From Blautia_A ammoniilytica (GTDB lineage: Bacteria; Bacillota; Clostridia; Lachnospirales; Lachnospiraceae): a stretch of DNA of 64,000 nt. The notes under the pieces were generated by a model, which did not search any database, had not been told where the DNA came from, and saw only the letters and a list, made by a program, of their open reading frames with translations. This document shows positions 24,865 to 34,353 of the stretch, piece by piece. Position 1 is the first letter of the stretch, and each line of letters starts with the position of its first letter. The stretch lies in contig NZ_JAOQJL010000013.1 of assembly GCF_025566965.1 (NCBI RefSeq), positions 1 through 64,000 of the forward strand, given 5' to 3'. The position numbers were made by a program, and so were the translations under genes.

Positions 24865-27708
24865 ATGGCCATAGATCAGAATAATAAAAAACAATTTATC
24901 CGCATTCGAGGAGCTAATGAAAATAACCTGAAGAACCTGAATGTAGATATTCCAAGAGGGGAATTTGTAGTGTTTACCGGACTGAGCGGATCCGGTAAAT
25001 CCTCCCTTGCTTTTGATACCATTTATGCAGAAGGACAAAGAAGATATATGGAATCTTTGTCATCCTATGCCCGGCAGTTTCTGGGACAGATGGAGAAGCC
25101 TGATGTAGAAAGCATAGAAGGCCTGCCTCCGGCCATATCCATTGACCAGAAGTCTACCAACAGGAACCCTCGTTCTACAGTAGGCACTGTGACAGAGATT
25201 TATGATTATTTCAGGCTGCTGTATGCCAGGGTAGGAATTCCTCATTGTCCCAAATGTGGTAAGGAGATCAGGAAGCAGACGGTAGATCAGATGGTGGATC
25301 AGATCCTGATGCTTCCGGAGCGTACAAAGATCCAGCTGCTAGCGCCAGTCGTCCGTGGGAGAAAGGGCACTCATGCCAAGCTTCTGGAGCAGGCAAAGAA
25401 AAGCGGATATGTGCGGGCAGAGATTGATGGCAGTGTTTATGAGCTGTCTGAGGAGATCAAGCTGGATAAGAATATTAAGCATACCATTGCCATTATTGTA
25501 GACAGGCTGATTGTGAAGGATGGGATCCAGAAGAGGCTTGCAGATTCTATTGAGACAGTGCTGGGGCTTTCTGATGGCCTGCTTGTGGTAGATACTATGG
25601 ACGGCAAATATCTTAATTTCAGCCAAAGCTTTTCCTGCCCGGACTGTGGGATCAGCATTGACGAGATCGAGCCAAGAAGCTTTTCCTTTAATAATCCTTT
25701 TGGTGCCTGCCCGGACTGCCTGGGATTAGGTTATAAGATGGAGTTTGATATAGACCTGATGATTCCGGACAAGTCTTTAAGCATCGCAAATGGAGCCATT
25801 GCAGTTACCGGATGGCAGTCCTGCACAGATAAAGGCAGCTTTACCTATGCGATCCTTTCTGCCCTGGCAAGGGAATATGATTTCAGCCTGGAAACGCCAT
25901 TTCAGGAATATCCTCAGAAGATTCAGGATATTCTTGTGAATGGTACGGGAGGACGCTCCGTAAAGGTATACTATAAGGGACAGAGAGGGGAAGGGGTTTA
26001 TGATGTGGCTTTCCCGGGACTGATCCGTAATGTGGAGCAACGGTACAGAGAGACAGGTTCGGAGACCATGAAGCAGGAATATGAAAGCTTTATGAGGATT
26101 ACACCATGTACCACCTGTAAAGGTCAGAGACTGAAGAAAGAATCCCTGTCAGTTACTGTGGCAGATAAGAACATTTATGAGATCACCAATTTATCAATCG
26201 AAAAACTGAAAGAGTTTCTTTCGGATATCCAGCTTACACCTCAGCAGATGCTGATCGGCCGGCAGATCCTGAAGGAGATTGTTGCCAGAGTAGGCTTTCT
26301 TTCAGATGTTGGGCTGGATTACCTATCTCTTGCAAGGGCAACTGCCACTCTTTCCGGAGGGGAGGCTCAGAGGATCCGTCTGGCGACTCAGATCGGGTCA
26401 GGTCTTGTAGGAGTTGCTTATATTCTGGATGAACCAAGTATCGGGCTTCACCAGAGGGATAATGACCGGCTGCTTCGAGCGTTGATGCATCTTCGTGACC
26501 TGGGCAATACATTGATCGTAGTAGAGCATGATGAGGATACCATGCGTGCTGCAGATTGTGTGGTTGATATTGGCCCCGGTGCAGGGGAGCATGGCGGAGA
26601 GCTTGTGGGTATCGGTACTGCAGAAGATCTGATGAAGAATGAAAGATCTGTTACAGGTGCATATCTTAGCGGCAAGCTTAAGATCCCGGTACCAAAGGAA
26701 CGGAGAACACCAACCGGTTTCCTGAAGATCCGTGGCGCAGCTGAGAATAATCTGAAGAAGATCAATGTGGACATTCCGCTAGGGGTGATGACTTGTGTGA
26801 CCGGTGTGTCCGGATCCGGGAAAAGCTCCCTGGTGAATGAGATCCTGTATAAGCGTCTTGCCAGGGATCTGAACAGGGCCAGGGTGATTCCTGGAAAGCA
26901 CAGTGATATCCTGGGGATCCAGCAGCTGGATAAGGTGATTAATATTGACCAGTCTCCTATTGGAAGGACTCCACGTTCCAATCCGGCTACTTATACCGGC
27001 GTTTTTGATCAGATCCGTGACCTGTTTGCTGCCACTGCCGATGCCAAGGCCAAAGGCTATAAGAAGGGCAGATTCAGCTTCAACGTAAAGGGCGGGCGTT
27101 GTGAGGCCTGCAGCGGAGATGGTATTATTAAGATTGAGATGCATTTTCTTCCGGATGTATATGTGCCCTGCGAGGTCTGCAAGGGTAAGCGGTATAATCG
27201 TGAAACATTGGAAGTGAAATATAAGGGCAAAAGCATATATGATGTACTGAATATGACTGTAGAAGAAGCGCTTCCGTTTTTTGAAAATATTCCGTCTATC
27301 CGCAGAAAGATAGAGACTTTATATGATGTAGGACTTTCTTATATCCGGCTTGGACAGCCTTCTACAACTCTTTCCGGAGGAGAGGCCCAGCGGATTAAGC
27401 TGGCTGCAGAGCTGAGCAAACGCAGTACCGGAAAGACTATTTATATTTTGGATGAGCCGACCACAGGTCTTCACTTCGCAGATGTGCACAAGCTGGTGGA
27501 GATCCTGAAGCGCCTTTCTGAAGGAGGAAATACTGTGGTAGTGATCGAGCACAATCTGGATGTGATCAAGACTGCAGATTATATCATAGATATAGGCCCG
27601 GAGGGCGGCGACAGGGGTGGCACTGTGGTTGCCTTTGGTACGCCGGAGCAGGTTGCAGCCAACCCGTCCTCCTACACCGGCCAGTACGTAGCCAAATATT
27701 TACGGTGA
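24865..27708 (+). CDS. uvrA: Excinuclease ABC subunit A
   Basis: A 947-residue, full-length UvrA with two ABC ATPase halves (Walker A GLSGSGKSS and GVSGSGKSS; signatures LSGGEAQRIRLA and LSGGEAQRIKLA) and zinc-binding Cys pairs (CPKCG; CTTCKGQ; CEACSGDG...CEVCKGKR). It is the damage-sensing subunit of nucleotide-excision repair, loading UvrB on DNA. No uvrB or uvrC is next to it. GGAGG lies before ATG 24865. Confidence 0.98.
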   Translation: MAIDQNNKKQFIRIRGANENNLKNLNVDIPRGEFVVFTGLSGSGKSSLAFDTIYAEGQRRYMESLSSYARQFLGQMEKPDVESIEGLPPAISIDQKSTNRNPRSTVGTVTEIYDYFRLLYARVGIPHCPKCGKEIRKQTVDQMVDQILMLPERTKIQLLAPVVRGRKGTHAKLLEQAKKSGYVRAEIDGSVYELSEEIKLDKNIKHTIAIIVDRLIVKDGIQKRLADSIETVLGLSDGLLVVDTMDGKYLNFSQSFSCPDCGISIDEIEPRSFSFNNPFGACPDCLGLGYKMEFDIDLMIPDKSLSIANGAIAVTGWQSCTDKGSFTYAILSALAREYDFSLETPFQEYPQKIQDILVNGTGGRSVKVYYKGQRGEGVYDVAFPGLIRNVEQRYRETGSETMKQEYESFMRITPCTTCKGQRLKKESLSVTVADKNIYEITNLSIEKLKEFLSDIQLTPQQMLIGRQILKEIVARVGFLSDVGLDYLSLARATATLSGGEAQRIRLATQIGSGLVGVAYILDEPSIGLHQRDNDRLLRALMHLRDLGNTLIVVEHDEDTMRAADCVVDIGPGAGEHGGELVGIGTAEDLMKNERSVTGAYLSGKLKIPVPKERRTPTGFLKIRGAAENNLKKINVDIPLGVMTCVTGVSGSGKSSLVNEILYKRLARDLNRARVIPGKHSDILGIQQLDKVINIDQSPIGRTPRSNPATYTGVFDQIRDLFAATADAKAKGYKKGRFSFNVKGGRCEACSGDGIIKIEMHFLPDVYVPCEVCKGKRYNRETLEVKYKGKSIYDVLNMTVEEALPFFENIPSIRRKIETLYDVGLSYIRLGQPSTTLSGGEAQRIKLAAELSKRSTGKTIYILDEPTTGLHFADVHKLVEILKRLSEGGNTVVVIEHNLDVIKTADYIIDIGPEGGDRGGTVVAFGTPEQVAANPSSYTGQYVAKYLR

Positions 27709-27753
27709 CAAGAGCTTTCTTTTTGGAGAGGAATTGCGTATAATAAGGAAAAC

Positions 27754-27776
27754 GTAACTGTGTTTTTAACAGTTAC
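27754..27776 (+). promoter_or_regulatory. Perfect 8-bp stem-loop in the mreB leader
   Basis: GTAACTGT and ACAGTTAC (27754-27761 and 27769-27776) enclose a 7-base T-rich loop. A TATAAT lies just upstream at 27739-27744 without a clear -35. The site could be an operator or an RNA hairpin in the leader; no T-run follows, so it is not an ordinary terminator. Confidence 0.4.
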
Positions 27777-27816
27777 AGTTCTGGGAAAATAAACAGGAAT
27801 TAAAGGGAGGTTCACA

Positions 27817-28806
27817 ATGCCGGCAAGCGATATAGGAATTGATCTTGGAACCAGAAACAGCCAGGTATATTCTACCGGGAAAGGCCTTGTGCTGATGGAG
27901 CCTACAGTAGCAGTATATGATAAAGATTCAGAAAAAATAAAGGCAATGGGAGAGGAAGCAAAGCAGATGGCAGGGCATGTTTCTTCCAATATGGAGATTA
28001 TCTGGCCCATTCGCCAAGGTGTGATTATAGATTACACAGTTATGGAGAAAATGCTGAAGTTCTTCATTTCAAGGGCAATGGGACGCAGAGCTTTCCGCAA
28101 GCCAAGGATCAGCATCTGTATTCCCAGCGGGACCACTGAAATCGAAAAAAAGGCTATCGAAGAAGCGACCTACCAGGCAGGAGCCAGAGAGGTTTTTCTT
28201 GCAGATGAGCCGATTGCCGCTGCTATTGGTGCAGGTGTGGATGTTACAAAACCGTTTGGCAATCTGATCGTGGATATTGGTGCAGGTACTACAGATATTG
28301 CAGTGATTTCTATGGCAGGAGTTGTGGTATCCAGTTCCATTAAGGTGGCAGGAGATAATTTTAATCAGGCCATTATGGGTTATGTGCGGAAAGCCCACAA
28401 TCTGTTTATAGGGGAGGATGCAGCAGAAAGAATCAAGATAAAGATCGGTACTGCCATCGAAGAAGCATCTCCCAGGACTATGGAGGTGAAAGGGCGCAAT
28501 GTGATCACCGGACTGCCCAAGACAGTGACCCTTACCTCTGAAGAAGTAAGGATGGCTCTTAGGGAGGCTACAGGACAGATTGTAGAGGCTGTACATGGAG
28601 TTCTGGAGAAAACACCGCCGGAACTTGCCGCTGATATTGTAGACCGGGGTATCGTGCTTACCGGCGGAGGTGCATTGCTTCATGGCATAGATAACCTGAT
28701 CGAACAGAAAACAGGCGTAAATACGCTGACTGTACAGGATGCCATCATGGTAGTTGCTGCAGGAACAGGAAAATATGCAGAGATCATGTCGAGGATGGAT
28801 GATTAG
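27817..28806 (+). CDS. mreB: MreB-family actin-like cell-shape protein
   Basis: A 329-residue MreB: phosphate-1 IGIDLGTRNS, connect-1, phosphate-2 NLIVDIGAGTTDIAVIS, and the adenosine motif IVLTGGGALLHG. MreB filaments guide sidewall peptidoglycan synthesis in rods; in some cocci a paralogue is kept. There is no mreC/mreD downstream; it is followed 5 bases later by recD2. DLGTRNS has Arg where DLGTANT is usual, which with the isolated position suggests an Mbl/MreBH-like paralogue. Confidence 0.92.
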   Translation: MPASDIGIDLGTRNSQVYSTGKGLVLMEPTVAVYDKDSEKIKAMGEEAKQMAGHVSSNMEIIWPIRQGVIIDYTVMEKMLKFFISRAMGRRAFRKPRISICIPSGTTEIEKKAIEEATYQAGAREVFLADEPIAAAIGAGVDVTKPFGNLIVDIGAGTTDIAVISMAGVVVSSSIKVAGDNFNQAIMGYVRKAHNLFIGEDAAERIKIKIGTAIEEASPRTMEVKGRNVITGLPKTVTLTSEEVRMALREATGQIVEAVHGVLEKTPPELAADIVDRGIVLTGGGALLHGIDNLIEQKTGVNTLTVQDAIMVVAAGTGKYAEIMSRMDD

Positions 28807-28811
28807 AAAGA

Positions 28812-31115
28812 ATGAGTGAGAAGATTACCGGTTATATTGACCATGTGGTTTTCCGTAATAATGACAATGGATATACAGTTATGGTGGTGAAAGGCACAAA
28901 GGAGGAAGAACTGACCTGTGTAGGCAGTTTTCCTTCTATTAGCCAGGGCGTGACTATAGAGGCGGAAGGCACTTACACTACTCATCCTGTTTACGGAAAG
29001 CAGTTTCAGATACACAGTTATACAGAAAAGATGCCGGAAGACAGCCTTGCAATGGAAAGATATCTTGGATCAGGAGCCATCAAAGGAATCGGGGCGGCGC
29101 TGGCTGCCAGGATCGTTCGGCATTTTGGAGAAGATACACTTCGGATCGTAGAGGAGGAGCCAGAACGTCTTTCAGAAGTCAAAGGGATCAGTGAGAAAAA
29201 AGCGCGGGAGATTGCTGTCCAGGTTACAGAAAAGGCAGATATGAGGAGAGCCATGATCTTTCTGCAGAAATACGGGATATCCCTGAATCTTGGCGCAAAA
29301 ATATACCAGAAATATGGCCAGGCTGTTTACGGTGTGCTTCAGGAGAATCCGTACCGCCTGGCCGAAGACATTTCTGGCGTGGGATTTAAGATCGCAGATG
29401 AGATTGCATCCAGGATCGGTATACATACAGATTCGGATTACAGGATTCGCAGCGGTATGTTGTATACTCTTATGCAGGCTTCAGGTGAAGGCCATATTTA
29501 TCTGCCCCAAAAAGAGCTTTTTGAAAGAGCTTCCAGACTGCTGGATGTGGATTCCTCCTATATGGAAAAGCATCTGATGGATATGGCTATTGACCGGAAA
29601 CTTGTATTAAAAGAAACAAAAGAGGCTACTCTGGTTTATCCCAGCAAATATTATCAGATTGAGCTGAATACAGCCAGAATGCTGAATGAACTGAATATTA
29701 AATGTCCTGAGAATGAAAAACTGGTAGAGCGCAGATTGGCCCAGATACAGAAGGAAACAGGTACTGTCCTGGATGAAATGCAGAAAAAAGCTGTAAAAGA
29801 AGCAGCAGAAAATGGCCTGTTCATTCTTACAGGAGGTCCTGGCACAGGAAAGACCACCACCATTAATGCTATTATCCGCTTTTTTGAAGGGGAGGGAGCA
29901 GAACTTCGACTTGCTGCGCCTACAGGCAGAGCGGCCAAAAGAATGACGGAGACCACCGGATATGAAGCACAGACGATCCACAGGCTTTTGGAACTGAACG
30001 GTGTTCCGGATGAAGAGCATGACAATCAGGCTATTCATTTTGACAGAAATGCTCAGAATCCGTTGGATGCGGATGTGATCATTATTGATGAAATGTCCAT
30101 GGTGGATATTTTTCTGATGCATTCTCTGCTTCAGGCCATCACTGCCGGCACAAGGCTGATTCTTGTAGGAGATGAAAATCAGCTGCCAAGCGTAGGACCC
30201 GGGAATGTACTGCGAGACATTATCCGCAGCCAGGTATTTCCTGTGGTGGAACTTACCAAGATCTTCCGGCAGGCGTCTGAGAGCGATATTGTGGTGAATG
30301 CCCATAAGATCAACCGTGGAGAACAGGTATCCTTAGATAACAAAAGCAGGGATTTCTTTTTTCTGAAGCGATATGATGCAGATATTATCATCCGCGTGGT
30401 GATCGCATTGATCCAGGAGAAGATGCCCAGATATGTGGAAGCCAGACCCTTTGAGATACAGGTGCTTACCCCTATGCGTAAAGGACTTCTGGGTGTGGAG
30501 CGGCTAAATCAGATCCTGCAGAGATATCTGAATCCGCCGGATTCGGGTAAACGGGAGTATGAAGCCGGGCAGCAGATGTTCCGTGAAGGGGACAAGGTGA
30601 TGCAGGTTAAAAATAATTATCAGATGGAATGGGAAGTGCGGGGCAAATATGGCATTCCTGTAGAAAAGGGAGTAGGCGTATTTAACGGAGACACCGGGAT
30701 ACTGAAGGAAATCAATGAATTTTCAGAGATTGCATCTGTGGAATTTGAAGATGGAAGATGGGCAGAGTATTCTTTTAAGCAGCTGGAGGAACTGGAACTG
30801 GCTTATGCCATTACCATCCATAAGTCCCAGGGGTCAGAATATCCGGCAGTGATCCTTCCGATCCTGTCAGGACCAAGGATGCTTCTGAACCGTAATCTTT
30901 TGTATACAGCTGTTACCAGGGCAAGGAAATGTGTAACTGTAGTGGGAAGTGAAGAAACTTTTGGGGAGATGATCCGCAATGAAAAGCAGCAGAAGCGTTA
31001 CAGCTCTCTGGACATGCGTATCCGGGAGCTTGCTGAATCTTCTTTATCCCAGACGATGTCCTTTGTGCCATCAGGTAATGAAGGAACAAAGGCGGCTGAT
31101 TTGTCCGGAATGTGA
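28812..31115 (+). CDS. recD2: ATP-dependent RecD2-like DNA helicase
   Basis: A 767-residue SF1 helicase. It has an N-terminal OB-like domain (ITGYIDHVVFRNNDNGYTVM), helix-hairpin-helix region, Walker A GGPGTGKTTT, Walker B IIIDEMSMVD, and a C-terminal motif YAITIHKSQGSEYP. It is the RecD2 class found without RecBC, involved in DNA repair and replication-fork maintenance in Firmicutes. The last 45 residues overlap, in another frame, with the start of comF by 137 nt. The stop at 31113-31115 lies past conserved parts of the helicase, so the tail is less constrained. Confidence 0.95.
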   Translation: MSEKITGYIDHVVFRNNDNGYTVMVVKGTKEEELTCVGSFPSISQGVTIEAEGTYTTHPVYGKQFQIHSYTEKMPEDSLAMERYLGSGAIKGIGAALAARIVRHFGEDTLRIVEEEPERLSEVKGISEKKAREIAVQVTEKADMRRAMIFLQKYGISLNLGAKIYQKYGQAVYGVLQENPYRLAEDISGVGFKIADEIASRIGIHTDSDYRIRSGMLYTLMQASGEGHIYLPQKELFERASRLLDVDSSYMEKHLMDMAIDRKLVLKETKEATLVYPSKYYQIELNTARMLNELNIKCPENEKLVERRLAQIQKETGTVLDEMQKKAVKEAAENGLFILTGGPGTGKTTTINAIIRFFEGEGAELRLAAPTGRAAKRMTETTGYEAQTIHRLLELNGVPDEEHDNQAIHFDRNAQNPLDADVIIIDEMSMVDIFLMHSLLQAITAGTRLILVGDENQLPSVGPGNVLRDIIRSQVFPVVELTKIFRQASESDIVVNAHKINRGEQVSLDNKSRDFFFLKRYDADIIIRVVIALIQEKMPRYVEARPFEIQVLTPMRKGLLGVERLNQILQRYLNPPDSGKREYEAGQQMFREGDKVMQVKNNYQMEWEVRGKYGIPVEKGVGVFNGDTGILKEINEFSEIASVEFEDGRWAEYSFKQLEELELAYAITIHKSQGSEYPAVILPILSGPRMLLNRNLLYTAVTRARKCVTVVGSEETFGEMIRNEKQQKRYSSLDMRIRELAESSLSQTMSFVPSGNEGTKAADLSGM

Positions 31116-31716
31116 AAAGGATCTTCATCCTATTACCGGCCCAAGATGTTATCACTGTGGGAAACCGATCAAAGAGGGAGAAGAATACTGTGCAGACTGT
31201 AGATCTCATCCGGGCGCATTTACAGCGGGAAAAGGGATTTTTCTTTACGATGACAGGATGAAGGCTTCCATGATGAAGTATAAGTACAGCGGATGCAGAG
31301 AGTATGGACGTTTTTTCGGAAGAGCCATGTGTGTCTACGGTGCTGATTCCATTCGCAGATGGTCACCGGATCTGATCGTACCTGTCCCTATGACTGCCGC
31401 AAAGCTGCGGCAGAGAGGATTTAATCAGGCAGTGGATCTGGCAGGGATCGTTGCTGCGTGGATGAAGCTTCCTTTGGATACCGGGCTTGTACAAAAGATC
31501 AGACATACAGATGCTCAGAAGGAGCAGGATGCAGCAGGACGTCGCCGTAATCTGAAAGGTGCTTTTGAAATTACCAGAAGAATTGACGGAATGCGTATTT
31601 TGATCATTGATGATGTGTATACTACAGGCAGTACCATGGATGAGATCGCCGGATGCCTGAAAAAAAGCGGGGCAGAGGCAGTGTTTTTTCTCACTCTGTG
31701 CAGTGGAATCCATTGA
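30979..31716 (+). CDS. comF: ComF-family phosphoribosyltransferase-like protein
   Basis: A 245-residue ComF protein with an N-terminal zinc ribbon of four Cys pairs (Cys 27/30, 42/45, 57/60, 71/74) and a C-terminal PRTase-like domain with the PRPP motif LIIDDVYTTGST. It takes part in DNA uptake and recombination in competent bacteria. The first two Cys pairs are encoded before the recD2 stop, so a start inside recD2 is needed; ATG 30979 follows GGGGAG by 11 bases. The 137-nt out-of-frame overlap is unusually long. Confidence 0.9.
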   Translation: MKSSRSVTALWTCVSGSLLNLLYPRRCPLCHQVMKEQRRLICPECEKDLHPITGPRCYHCGKPIKEGEEYCADCRSHPGAFTAGKGIFLYDDRMKASMMKYKYSGCREYGRFFGRAMCVYGADSIRRWSPDLIVPVPMTAAKLRQRGFNQAVDLAGIVAAWMKLPLDTGLVQKIRHTDAQKEQDAAGRRRNLKGAFEITRRIDGMRILIIDDVYTTGSTMDEIAGCLKKSGAEAVFFLTLCSGIH

Positions 31717-31734
31717 TTCATGGCAAAAAATGCT

Positions 31735-31762
31735 TTTCACAGCATAGGATATATGATACAAT
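31735..31762 (+). promoter_or_regulatory. Candidate promoter of the two-gene membrane operon
   Basis: TTTCAC at 31735-31740 and TACAAT at 31757-31762 are 16 bp apart, in the gap after comF and about 50 bases before the next gene. Confidence 0.35.
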
Positions 31763-31813
31763 TAATCTATATGGTTAAAATGCGTTTATAGTATCAAAAG
31801 CAAGGAGTCATTT

Positions 31814-32248
31814 ATGATCAACGAAGAGAAAGTCAAGATAATGAACAGGCTTGCAATGTATGAAAAGCGGGGCGGGAAGAAGTATCTGCCTGTCAGCAGA
31901 TATTACCGCAGCGATTATATCGGGCTTGCATTAATTAAAAATTTTTTTCTGGTTACTATTGGATATGCCTTGGTTCTTGCAGCAGTAGCTGTATATTATT
32001 CAGAATATCTTATGAATAATATTAATCAGATGGATCTGGTCAGTCTGGGCATGAAAGTGGTTGGCGGTTATGCTGTGGTGCTGATCAGTTATTCGGTTCT
32101 TACTTATATTGCATATACTGTGAAATATCACTGTGCCAAGAAAAGTGTTAAGAAGTATTATGAAGAACTGACCAAACTGGAGAGGATCTACGGTCGTGAA
32201 GAGAAAAAGAATTCCGGACGGGAAATCACAGGAGGACGTAAAAGATGA
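31814..32248 (+). CDS. Small membrane protein of unknown function
   Basis: A 144-residue protein with a basic cytoplasmic start (KRGGKKYLPVSRYYRSDYIG), two membrane helices (FFLVTIGYALVLAAVAVYY; VVGGYAVVLISYSVLTYIAY) and a charged C-terminal helix ending in basic residues. No known motif. GGAG precedes ATG 31814, and the stop overlaps the start of the next membrane protein gene by ATGA, so the two products are probably made together. Close to the c-di-AMP genes, but there is no direct evidence of a link. Confidence 0.75.
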   Translation: MINEEKVKIMNRLAMYEKRGGKKYLPVSRYYRSDYIGLALIKNFFLVTIGYALVLAAVAVYYSEYLMNNINQMDLVSLGMKVVGGYAVVLISYSVLTYIAYTVKYHCAKKSVKKYYEELTKLERIYGREEKKNSGREITGGRKR

Positions 32249-33366
32249 CAGCACTACTTGAATTAAAACAGAAAATTAAAAACCTGTATGGGCAATATGA
32301 ACTTTATCTTCTTCCTGTATTCAAATTTGTTCTTGCCATGCTGTATTTTACCTGGATCAATGAAAATATGGGATATATGAGCCAGCTGAACAGTATGTTT
32401 GTTGTGCTGATCCTGGCTCTGATCTGTTCTATACTGCCATCTGTTGTGACAGTATATGCAGGATTTATCCTGATGATCCTTCACAGCTATGCCTTGAGCC
32501 TGGAGACTGCAGGGTTTATGCTGGTACTGATTCTGGTAATGGTGATCTTTTTCCTTAGATTCAGCGGCGGACAGAATACGGTGATGGCTTTTACACCGAT
32601 CACCTTTATGTTTAATGTTCCGGCGATCCTGCCTATTGGCAGCGGCCTTATGGGCAATGCAGTATCCGCTATTCCGGCAGGGTGCAGTGTGGTATTGTTT
32701 TATTTCATCCGATTTATCAAAAGACAGTCCGCTTCACTGATGAACACAGACCTGGAAGTGGCAGACAAGCTGCAGCTTCTTGCAGACGGGCTTGCACAGA
32801 ATTGGGGTATGTGGATCACAGTAGTTGCTTTTGTTCTTGTGGTCCTTGTTGTTTATCTGATTCGTACCCGTGCTTTTGATTATGCATGGAGGATCGCTAT
32901 TGTTGCAGGCGGTGTGACTTATGTGCTTGTGATGCTGGGAGGAAGCCTTTTCCTGAACGCAACTGTTTCCATGCCGGCACTGATCACCTGTGCAGTTTTG
33001 TCAGTGGTATTTGCCATTATTCTGGAATTCTTTGTATTTGGAGGGGATTACAGCCGTACAGAGAGACTGGAATATGAGGATGATGAATATTTTTACTATG
33101 TAAAGGCTGTTCCCAAGGCGTCTGTATCTACTTCCGAAAGAAGCATCAAGAAGATCAACGGAGAGCCTATAAGGGAAGAGAGACGTTCCGAAGAAAAGAA
33201 AGCGGTATCTTTCACAGAGCCTACGCAGGCTGTAAGTGACAAACCAAAGAAACGAAGGACAGCGCCTGCACCTACGCCAAGAAAGGCAAAGCCGGTTTCA
33301 AAGGAAGACGATATGGATGAAATTGACTTTGAGAAGAAACTGGAAGAGTCTTTGAAAGATCTGTAA
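32245..33366 (+). CDS. Polytopic membrane protein with acidic/basic cytoplasmic tail, unknown
   Basis: A 373-residue protein with eight to nine membrane helices in the first 275 residues and a soluble tail of about 100 residues: an acidic patch (YEDDEYFYY), a Lys/Arg/Pro-rich linker (KKRRTAPAPTPRKAKP) and a final short helix, DEIDFEKKLEESLKDL. The tail looks like a docking region. The gene is coupled (ATGA) to the preceding two-helix protein. I do not recognise the family; conserved placement next to cdaA would be worth testing. A perfect 15-bp inverted repeat starts at its stop codon. Confidence 0.75.
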   Translation: MTALLELKQKIKNLYGQYELYLLPVFKFVLAMLYFTWINENMGYMSQLNSMFVVLILALICSILPSVVTVYAGFILMILHSYALSLETAGFMLVLILVMVIFFLRFSGGQNTVMAFTPITFMFNVPAILPIGSGLMGNAVSAIPAGCSVVLFYFIRFIKRQSASLMNTDLEVADKLQLLADGLAQNWGMWITVVAFVLVVLVVYLIRTRAFDYAWRIAIVAGGVTYVLVMLGGSLFLNATVSMPALITCAVLSVVFAIILEFFVFGGDYSRTERLEYEDDEYFYYVKAVPKASVSTSERSIKKINGEPIREERRSEEKKAVSFTEPTQAVSDKPKKRRTAPAPTPRKAKPVSKEDDMDEIDFEKKLEESLKDL

Positions 33367-33411
33367 TAACAATTCAGCAGTCGGTGATTACAAGGATGCT
33401 GAATTGTTATT
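33365..33411 (+). terminator. Perfect 15-bp inverted repeat between the membrane operon and cdaA
   Basis: AATAACAATTCAGCA at 33365-33379 pairs exactly with TGCTGAATTGTTATT at 33397-33411. The right arm ends in a few T residues but lacks a real T-run, so it is a weak terminator or an mRNA-stabilising hairpin. Confidence 0.5.
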
Positions 33412-33477
33412 ACCTGTAACTGTAAACCAAACCGGCGCCAAAGCAGCGCTGATTACAATAAATGAGAGGAGACCGTT

Positions 33478-34353
33478 ATGCAGGATATTGCAGTTATGCT
33501 TGCCAGGTATCTTCCTAAGCTGGCATTACCGCAGGTTGGAATCACTGATGTGATCGAAATTGCCCTGATATCATTCTTTGTATATCAGTTCATGGTTTGG
33601 ATCAAATTCACCCGTGCATATACACTGCTGAAGGGTATCCTGATAGTTCTTGGGTTTATTTTTATTGCATATGTTTTCCAGATGAGCACCATTCTCTGGA
33701 TCGTAAAGAATTTGTCTACTGTGCTGATTACTGCAGTGATCATTATTTTTCAGCCAGAGCTTCGTAAAGTGCTGGAACAGCTTGGACAGAAAAAGATCAT
33801 GTCTGCGATCCCATTGTTTGATACAAGCAAGGAAGTACAGGAACGTTTTACGGACAAGACTGTAAATGAACTGGTCAAGGCCTGCTTTGATATGGGAGAA
33901 GTCAAGACCGGTGCTTTGATCGTGATCGAGCAGAATATCCGTCTTACAGAATATGAGCGGACTGGTATTAATGTAGATGCAGTGCTTACCAGCCAGCTTC
34001 TGATCAATATTTTTGAGCATAATACGCCTCTTCATGACGGAGCGGTTCTTGTAAGAGGCAATCGTATCGTAGCTGCGACATGCTATCTGCCTCTTTCTGA
34101 TAATATGGAACTGAGCAAACAGCTGGGAACCCGCCACAGAGCAGGTGTAGGGATCAGTGAAGTTAGTGATTCTCTGACAATTATCGTGTCAGAGGAAACA
34201 GGACAGGTATCTGTAGCGAAGGGCGGAAAGCTTTCCAGAGGGCTGACCAGTGCCCAGCTTCGGGAAGCACTTGTAAAAGCACAGAATAAGAAGGTTGTTG
34301 ATAACGGTAAATTACGCCATCTGCTGAAGGGGAGGGCGAAACATGAACAATAA
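33478..34353 (+). CDS. cdaA: Diadenylate cyclase CdaA
   Basis: A 291-residue protein with three N-terminal membrane helices and a DAC domain with both catalytic motifs: DGA at residues 187-189 (LHDGAVLV) and RHR at 219-221 (GTRHRAG). CdaA makes the second messenger c-di-AMP from two ATP, controlling potassium, osmotic balance and wall integrity. GAGAGGAGA precedes ATG 33478. The regulator gene cdaR overlaps its end by 11 nt. In many Firmicutes glmM follows; here an HPr-type gene does. Confidence 0.97.
   Translation: MQDIAVMLARYLPKLALPQVGITDVIEIALISFFVYQFMVWIKFTRAYTLLKGILIVLGFIFIAYVFQMSTILWIVKNLSTVLITAVIIIFQPELRKVLEQLGQKKIMSAIPLFDTSKEVQERFTDKTVNELVKACFDMGEVKTGALIVIEQNIRLTEYERTGINVDAVLTSQLLINIFEHNTPLHDGAVLVRGNRIVAATCYLPLSDNMELSKQLGTRHRAGVGISEVSDSLTIIVSEETGQVSVAKGGKLSRGLTSAQLREALVKAQNKKVVDNGKLRHLLKGRAKHEQ

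Noticed and set aside
33365..33477. Possible c-di-AMP (ydaO) riboswitch before cdaA
   Set aside because: Only a single 15-bp hairpin is present; the region is too short and lacks the conserved ydaO core.
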